Shown here in pieces: positions 5,716 to 10,487 of a stretch of 10,487 nucleotides of DNA (position 1 is the stretch's first letter; every line of letters begins with the position of its first letter). Origin of the DNA: Lachnospiraceae bacterium (lineage in GTDB: Bacteria; Bacillota; Clostridia; Lachnospirales; Lachnospiraceae); NCBI GenBank assembly GCA_003520105.1, contig DOVL01000134.1, forward strand, positions 1 through 10,487, written 5' to 3'. Below the pieces are notes generated by a model, which was not told the DNA's origin, searched no databases, and saw nothing but the letters and a program-made list of their open reading frames with translations. The translations under genes and the position numbers were made by a program.

Positions 5716-8160
5716 AGCTTTATAAAAATGCCCCTCGGATGCTTTAATCGATTTTCTGATTTCAGCATCACCTGTGGCAAAGTATTCAATAATCTTCCGG
5801 ATCACTTCCGATGATTCATCATGCAGGCTGATCTTGATCATAACGGCTGATCTATTATTGAAGCTATCCTTAAACATACTGTTCATTGCTTTATCATCAG
5901 CAAGATCAAGCATGATCGGTCTCAAATCAATAAGCGTATTATAGCACAAATCACGACTCTTAAAATATCTGTAAGCCCCTCCGCGCTCATCTTTAAGAAA
6001 ACCTTTAGATTTTCCATCAGGTTCCTGAGCAGTGATCATGAGTTCTTCCTTGCCATAAACAGGCAGTATAACCGAACAATCTTCCGGATAAGAAAGCCCA
6101 TTCTGCTCAGCAAGTGTCAATTCATGAGGGCACTCAAACAGAATCTTCCTGAAGCGATCTTTAAGAAGCAAATATATAAAGCTTATCGCCTTGTTATTAT
6201 AAGCATAGATTGAATGTGCAAGAATAATATCCATATTTTGATAATTCCGTCTGTTATCATTCATCAGGATCGTTGCAAGATCGTCGATATTTCTTACATG
6301 GATCATATCAAAGCCATCATCAGAAAGTTTGTTATATAAAGTACTGAAATACTCCTCATCCTCTTCCCTGTGAATAAAAGGAAGTTCAGCCACAGTTCGA
6401 CCGAATTGTGAAAAATGATCTTTTAGTTCACATAACATATTTCCGGTAAACATATCTACCGTGAAACCAAATATGTATTCATTTTCATCATTTAAAGCAG
6501 AGCCACGATCCTCAAAGACCTTCTTCAGCCCGGCGGCAGCCTTCTCATTTACGACAGAAAAATATACCGTCTTCTTTTCCCGAGAAATCTTACACCCTGT
6601 CGAAGTATTAGTAGTTAAGCTATGATTATCTTCTTTATCCAGATCAGATTCTTGCTTTATAGTATCTATCGTCTTAACCGTCCTTCTGAAACCGCTCAGG
6701 ATCATCTCGTCAAGACCTGCAGCGGCTTCTCTTCTAAGACTCTTAAGCTCGCCAAAACTTATAAAGCTTTCATTGTCATTTATTATTTCAAGGTTGTTAA
6801 TCTTATATCCCAGTTCGCCAAAGCCTCTCATTTTGTCTCTGATAACTTCATCGGAAACAGCCCTCTTCTCGGCACGCATACACACACTTCCGGAAACAGT
6901 CTTTTCATAAACTCCGGAGGAAAGCTTTAGACTAAGAGGTTCTCCCTGCTTCAGTATAACCGTAACATCCACAGGCATCAGTTTTTCTCTATCGATCAGT
7001 TCTGATCTTATACCATCAAGAACTGCTTTATTTATTTTTCTGAAGACACCTGCGCCCTGCTTTATCTTCGAACTTCCCGATGTATTAAATACAGCTGTTT
7101 TTCCGGACGAAAGCACAACATTCGAAGTAATCTCAACTCCTTCGTTTCTGCCGAGATCAATAGTAAGAACGTCCCTTATACCGATATCCTTACGCGCTTT
7201 TATAGTAACCTTTCCACGTCCGGCTGTTACTACCTCACCTACATTCATTCCTTTATGGCCAGGTGCGGAACTGTCAATCATATAAGGTAATTCTGCCTTA
7301 TCAAAATATCCATTACAGAAGCCGCCTCTGGAGAAGGTTTCCGAGAGCTTTTCAATATATCTGTCAGCTTTCTTCATGCTGAAGCAGCCGGCAAGTGCAT
7401 CATCAGCCATCTGCCTGTAAGCATCAACTACTGATGCAGTATAATAATCACCCTTCATACGGCCTTCTATCTTAAGCGAATCGACACCTGCTTCGATAAG
7501 CTGCGGAACGTACGGAAGTGCGCACATATCCTTCATGGACATAAGATATGCATCATTATAACGTCTGCGGCACGGCTGAGCACAACGTCCTCTGTTACCA
7601 CTTCTGTCGCCCGCCATACTGCTGAAGAGACATCTTCCGCTATAGCAGTAACACATGGCACCATGGACAAAAACTTCAACCTCTGTATCAACCTTTTCCT
7701 TAATACTCTTTATCTCGGCCAATGTCAGTTCTCTCGCCGGAATAACCCTCTCAGCTCCGAGTCTCTTCAAAAACTCCGCACCTTCGGATGAGCAGATATT
7801 CATCTGGGTGCTGGCATGAATCGGAAGATCCGGATATACATCTCTAACAACGGAAAATACGCCCAGATCCTGTACAATTACCGCATCCAGCCCGACCTCA
7901 TAAAAAGGCCTTAAATATTCCGGAAGAGCCTGAATTTCGGCATTTTTAAAAAGGGTGTTAACAGTCAGATAAACTTTAACACCCTTCAAATGAGCCTTTT
8001 CAATTGCTCTGCAGAGATCCTCATCGCTGAAATTCTCTGCGTAGGCTCTTGCCCCAAATCTGTTTCCGGCCAGATATACAGCATCTGCGCCTGCATTAAT
8101 AGCAGCTTCAAAAGAAGACTTACTGCCACATGGAGCAAGAATCTCTATATTTCTATTCAT
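5707..8160 (-). CDS. U32 family protein, long RlhA-like form (probable RNA hydroxylation)
   Basis: Named as a peptidase family, but characterised bacterial U32 members such as RlhA and TrhP are needed for hydroxylation of rRNA or tRNA and use a cysteine-bound iron-sulfur cluster. The N-terminal domain (about 1-240) starts with IEILAPCGS and carries the U32 signature EVFVHGAMCYCYSGRCLFSS (162-181). Cys170, Cys177, Cys193 and Cys197 are the likely cluster ligands. A beta-barrel-like part (about 300-375, GHKGMNVGEVV) and a DUF3656-like stretch (about 375-495) follow, the arrangement of RlhA. A polar linker (about 500-530) leads to a further module (about 530-817), which makes the protein 817 aa against roughly 650 for E. 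coli RlhA. In that module only Cys739 remains near DLCYN. The ATG at 8160 overlaps the zapA stop as ATGA, with AAAGGGA upstream. The exact RNA target is unknown. Confidence 0.9.
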   Translation of the reverse strand: MNRNIEILAPCGSKSSFEAAINAGADAVYLAGNRFGARAYAENFSDEDLCRAIEKAHLKGVKVYLTVNTLFKNAEIQALPEYLRPFYEVGLDAVIVQDLGVFSVVRDVYPDLPIHASTQMNICSSEGAEFLKRLGAERVIPARELTLAEIKSIKEKVDTEVEVFVHGAMCYCYSGRCLFSSMAGDRSGNRGRCAQPCRRRYNDAYLMSMKDMCALPYVPQLIEAGVDSLKIEGRMKGDYYTASVVDAYRQMADDALAGCFSMKKADRYIEKLSETFSRGGFCNGYFDKAELPYMIDSSAPGHKGMNVGEVVTAGRGKVTIKARKDIGIRDVLTIDLGRNEGVEITSNVVLSSGKTAVFNTSGSSKIKQGAGVFRKINKAVLDGIRSELIDREKLMPVDVTVILKQGEPLSLKLSSGVYEKTVSGSVCMRAEKRAVSDEVIRDKMRGFGELGYKINNLEIINDNESFISFGELKSLRREAAAGLDEMILSGFRRTVKTIDTIKQESDLDKEDNHSLTTNTSTGCKISREKKTVYFSVVNEKAAAGLKKVFEDRGSALNDENEYIFGFTVDMFTGNMLCELKDHFSQFGRTVAELPFIHREEDEEYFSTLYNKLSDDGFDMIHVRNIDDLATILMNDNRRNYQNMDIILAHSIYAYNNKAISFIYLLLKDRFRKILFECPHELTLAEQNGLSYPEDCSVILPVYGKEELMITAQEPDGKSKGFLKDERGGAYRYFKSRDLCYNTLIDLRPIMLDLADDKAMNSMFKDSFNNRSAVMIKISLHDESSEVIRKIIEYFATGDAEIRKSIKASEGHFYKAIL

Positions 8161-8561
8161 TCTTTTCTATCCCTTTCAGCCTCAAGCTGTACGATCTTTC
8201 TCTGAAGAGCTGTTATCTGCTCCTTATATTCCTCAACAAGCTTAAGTGAAGCCTCATGCTTGATCTGAGCCTCGATAACCTCATGTCTCAGATCATAGAG
8301 CTGCTTTTCCTTATCAGAATCATCTCTTACAGCCTCATCAGCTATCTTCTTAGCTTTAAAATAATCATCGGCAATGTTAAGTGCAAGAAGAACCCCCTGA
8401 TATTCCGTATTCATCCTTCTGTACTGATCCGAAGTCTTGCATTCAGATATCTTGCCATTGATATAACTTGCCACATTCTGCAGATAATCCTCTCCCTCAT
8501 ATCCGCTGAGTGTATATACCTTACCATTTATAACAACCGGAATATCAATCTTCTGTCCCAT
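8157..8561 (-). CDS. zapA: ZapA family cell division protein
   Basis: Small cytoplasmic protein that bundles and stabilises FtsZ filaments at the division ring. The 134-aa protein has the N-terminal ZapA domain: IDIPVVINGKVYTLSGYEGEDYLQNVASYIN (about 5-35), then EYQGVLLALNIADDYFKAK (53-71), the usual core pattern. From about 70 to the end it is charged and heptad-like, a likely coiled coil, longer than in short ZapA proteins (about 100 aa) but common in Clostridia. The ATG at 8561 is preceded by GAGG (8567-8570) with 5 nt spacing, inside a longer GGAGGAGAGG; an in-frame TTG at 8585 would overlap ruvB and is rejected. The gap to ruvB is 20 nt, and the stop overlaps the U32 ATG by 4 nt, so translation is probably coupled. 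Confidence 0.9.
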   Translation of the reverse strand: MGQKIDIPVVINGKVYTLSGYEGEDYLQNVASYINGKISECKTSDQYRRMNTEYQGVLLALNIADDYFKAKKIADEAVRDDSDKEKQLYDLRHEVIEAQIKHEASLKLVEEYKEQITALQRKIVQLEAERDRKE

Positions 8562-8581
8562 ATTTACCTCTCCTCCACTGA

Positions 8582-9595
8582 TCAATCTGTATTTCCAAGA
8601 AGATGCGTCAGGTTGAAATGCTTATAACAGAGTTCCGTTACAACTCTTCCTCTTCCCGTTCTGTTAATAAATCCGTTTTTAATTAAATACGGTTCATAAA
8701 CATCTTCTATCGTTCCGGCGTCCTCACCGATTGCAGCTGCAAGTGTATCAAGTCCGACCGGACCGCCGTTAAATTTATTAATGATCGTATATATAATATT
8801 TCTGTCGGTATCATCAAGTCCGGCAGAATCGACATCAAGCCTGTCCAAGGCTTCCTTTGCCATATTATAATCTATAAGGTTCTTTCTTTCAACCTCGGCA
8901 AAATCTCTTACTCTTCTGAGCAGTCTGTTGGCGATTCTCGGCGTACCTCTCGATCTTTTTGCAAGTTCCAGAGCACCCTCTTCATCAATATCTATACCAA
9001 GCACTCCTGCAGATCTTTTAATGATCAGCATAAGCTCACTCACATTATAGAACTCCAGACGGCTAATAACACCGAATCTGTCTCTTAAAGGAGCCGTAAG
9101 CATACCTGCCCTGGTTGTGGCACCGATAAGAGTAAACTTAGGCAGATCAAGTCTTATAGATCTCGCCCCCTGACCTTTGCCGATAACAATATCTATTGCA
9201 AAATCCTCCATTGCCGGATAAAGCACTTCCTCAACCTGTCTGTTGAGTCGATGTATCTCATCAATAAAGAGAACATCATTTTCTGACAGATTATTAAGTA
9301 TTGCGGCAAGTTCACCGGGCTTCTCGATTGCGGGTCCGGAAGTTATCTTGATACTTACGCCCATCTCTTCCGCAATTATATTTGCGAGAGTTGTCTTACC
9401 AAGTCCCGGAGGTCCGTACAGAAGAATATGATCAAGATTCTCTTTTCTTTTCCTGGCAGCCTCTATAAAGACCTTCAGATTCTTCTTAACCTTTTCCTGG
9501 CCGATATATTCATTTAAACTGTTAGGTCTGAGGCCCTTCTCGATCTTCTCTTCTTCGGGCATGACCTCTGTTGTAATGATTCTTCTTTTTTCCAT
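8582..9595 (-). CDS. ruvB: Holliday junction branch migration ATPase RuvB
   Basis: AAA+ motor that drives branch migration of Holliday junctions as hexamers bound to RuvA. The 337-aa protein is full length. It shows [13 protein letters not shown] (21-33), Walker [10 protein letters not shown] (61-69), Walker B LFIDEIH (109-115), sensor 1 GATTRAG (158-164) and an arginine-finger region APLRDRFG (168-175). A C-terminal winged-helix part includes [16 protein letters not shown] and ends near [15 protein letters not shown], a standard RuvB ending. It starts 3 nt after the ruvA stop with only a weak AAGA-like site, so it probably relies on translational coupling with ruvA. Confidence 0.98.
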   Translation of the reverse strand: MEKRRIITTEVMPEEEKIEKGLRPNSLNEYIGQEKVKKNLKVFIEAARKRKENLDHILLYGPPGLGKTTLANIIAEEMGVSIKITSGPAIEKPGELAAILNNLSENDVLFIDEIHRLNRQVEEVLYPAMEDFAIDIVIGKGQGARSIRLDLPKFTLIGATTRAGMLTAPLRDRFGVISRLEFYNVSELMLIIKRSAGVLGIDIDEEGALELAKRSRGTPRIANRLLRRVRDFAEVERKNLIDYNMAKEALDRLDVDSAGLDDTDRNIIYTIINKFNGGPVGLDTLAAAIGEDAGTIEDVYEPYLIKNGFINRTGRGRVVTELCYKHFNLTHLLGNTD

Positions 9596-9598
9596 ATC

Positions 9599-10195
9599 TT
9601 AAATCTTTTTAAGTGCAGCTTTTATAAGCTCTTCCACAGTCATCGAATCTTTGCCTTCAACCTTTTTGATTGCTCTGAGCGCATCCATATTTGAATAACC
9701 AAGAGCAGTAAGAGCCATAGCGGCTTCTGTGGTAACGCTTTCGTCCTGTTTTGTCCCTTCGGAATAATCATCTCCGGCTCCCATATCGCCGAGATCTATC
9801 TTATCCTTCAGATCGATCAGAACTCTCTGTGCAGTTTTGCTTCCTATACCGTTAGCCCTGCTGATAGCCTTTGCGTCCTGGGACAATATAGCCATATAGA
9901 GTTCATCAACAGTAAGCTCGGAAAGTATCGCAATCGCTCCCTTAGGTCCTATACCACTGACTCCGATAAGATACCCGAAGGTTTCTCTTTCCCTCTTATC
10001 CATGAATCCGTAAAGCATCATGATATCTTCTCTTACATAGAGATATGACAGAAGCTTCACTTCAGTACCGGGATCAGGAAGTCTCTTTAAGGTATTGGTC
10101 GAACATACAAGTTCGTATCCAACGCCTGCAGTTGTTTCAACAACAACGCTTTCACTATTTATTTCTGAAATAATACCTTTAACAAATGATATCAT
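9599..10195 (-). CDS. ruvA: Holliday junction DNA helicase subunit RuvA
   Basis: Tetrameric protein that binds the four-way junction and loads RuvB. The 198-aa length is typical. Domain I is the OB fold (1-64, MISFVKGIISEINSESVVVE, LYVREDIMMLYGF). Domain II has two helix-hairpin-helix motifs, LIGVSGIGPKGAIAIL (76-91) and ISRANGIGSKTAQRVL (111-126). An acidic, flexible linker (about 134-155) leads to domain III (about 156-198, AAMALTALGYSNMDALRAI), which contacts RuvB. The ATG at 10195 has only a modest site (GGTGAT, 10201-10206). A strong hairpin terminator of the upstream gene ends about 11 nt before the ATG, so no separate promoter fits between them. No ruvC is seen immediately upstream. 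Confidence 0.97.
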   Translation of the reverse strand: MISFVKGIISEINSESVVVETTAGVGYELVCSTNTLKRLPDPGTEVKLLSYLYVREDIMMLYGFMDKRERETFGYLIGVSGIGPKGAIAILSELTVDELYMAILSQDAKAISRANGIGSKTAQRVLIDLKDKIDLGDMGAGDDYSEGTKQDESVTTEAAMALTALGYSNMDALRAIKKVEGKDSMTVEELIKAALKKI

Positions 10196-10206
10196 TGTTT
10201 ATCACC

Positions 10207-10237
10207 AAGAAAAAGGTGCTGCACAAGCTGCAGCACC
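10207..10237 (-). terminator. intrinsic terminator between unknown gene and ruvA
   Basis: A perfect 9-bp stem, GGTGCTGCA (10215-10223) with TGCAGCACC (10229-10237), encloses the loop CAAGC. On the minus strand it is followed by TTTTTCTT (10207-10214). It is the strongest hairpin in the window and lies 19 nt past the stop of the upstream gene. Its T-tract runs into the ruvA leader. Confidence 0.85.
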
Positions 10238-10256
10238 CTTAATGTTGAAATATTTT

Positions 10257-10487
10257 TTACAGGAACTCGAAATCTGCATCTTCCTCTTCTTCGCCGTCGC
10301 CAATCATAACCTTTGAAGGTTTTCTGTTGTCTTCGATCTCTCCGACAAATACTTCATCATCATCGCCGAAAACATCTGCAGCTTTCTCTTCTGCTTCTTT
10401 AAAGAACTTGGAAGTTGCCGAAGCCTTTTCTTCCTTAACAGGTTCAGCTTTTGGTTCTGCCTTAGTTTCTGCTTTCTTCTCACCCTT
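10257..10487 (-). CDS. C-terminal part of an unidentified acidic, low-complexity protein
   Basis: Open frame running in from the window edge for 76 codons to TAA (10257-10259). I do not recognise the family. The visible part starts with a Lys/Glu/Ala/Pro-rich stretch with repeats of the KAEPK type, continues through KFFKEAEEKAADVFGDDDEVFVGEIED, and ends with a very acidic tail, GDGEEEEDADFEFL. It has no membrane segment and no cysteine. Composition and codon use resemble the neighbours, and the strong terminator right after the stop supports a real gene end. The N-terminal part, which would hold any domain, is outside the window; the tail looks like a disordered cytoplasmic extension. Confidence 0.75.
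   Translation of the reverse strand, partial: KGEKKAETKAEPKAEPVKEEKASATSKFFKEAEEKAADVFGDDDEVFVGEIEDNRKPSKVMIGDGEEEEDADFEFL

Noticed and set aside
8562..8585. TTG start that extends ZapA by 8 residues
   Set aside because: It overlaps the ruvB end and would place the strong GGAGGAGAGG inside the coding region. The ATG at 8561 uses that site.
1..10487. A CRISPR array, defence island, toxin-antitoxin pair or other new system
   Set aside because: No regular spaced repeats, no nuclease or effector genes and no foreign composition were seen. Nearly all coding space is explained by known housekeeping families.

Overview
The window looks like a low-to-mid GC chromosomal segment of an anaerobic Firmicute, most likely class Clostridia and probably Lachnospiraceae. 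The reasons are purine-rich AGGAGG-type ribosome binding sites, AT-rich codon use with many AGA and ATA codons, the gene order ruvA-ruvB-zapA-U32, and a class B sortase. The genus is inferred from overall flavour and was not tested. All recognisable protein genes lie on the minus strand; one tRNA gene lies on the plus strand.

Reading in the direction of transcription (high to low coordinates), the window opens with the acidic C-terminal end of an unidentified protein (10487-10257), closed by a strong hairpin terminator. Then comes a tight run of genes: ruvA and ruvB (Holliday junction branch migration), zapA (FtsZ-ring accessory protein), a long U32 family protein related to RlhA (probable RNA modification), rodA (SEDS glycosyltransferase) and a class B penicillin-binding protein of PbpA type. 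Gaps in this run are 3 and 20 nt, then a 4-nt overlap, a 36-nt gap and an 80-nt overlap, which suggests one operon joining DNA repair, division and wall synthesis. RodA and the PBP should work as a polymerase/transpeptidase pair in peptidoglycan assembly.

A second unit starts at a good sigma-A-type promoter (2797-2825) with a 10-bp palindrome just downstream of the expected start site. It contains a canonical Nudix hydrolase and, after a perfect 8-bp hairpin, a class B sortase with an unusual charged pentapeptide repeat at its cytoplasmic end.

The low-coordinate end holds tRNA-Leu(CAA) on the plus strand with its own promoter and a short terminator. It is divergent from galE (UDP-glucose 4-epimerase), which runs off the window about 25 codons short of the usual length.

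This is mainly a housekeeping region. No CRISPR array, transposase, phage gene, toxin-antitoxin pair or defence system was seen, and nothing supports a wholly new system. The most notable points are the 80-bp dual-coding rodA/pbp overlap, two hairpin terminators placed almost directly against downstream start codons (ruvA and the sortase), the operator-like palindrome before the Nudix gene, and a U32 C-terminal module that seems to have lost its cysteines.
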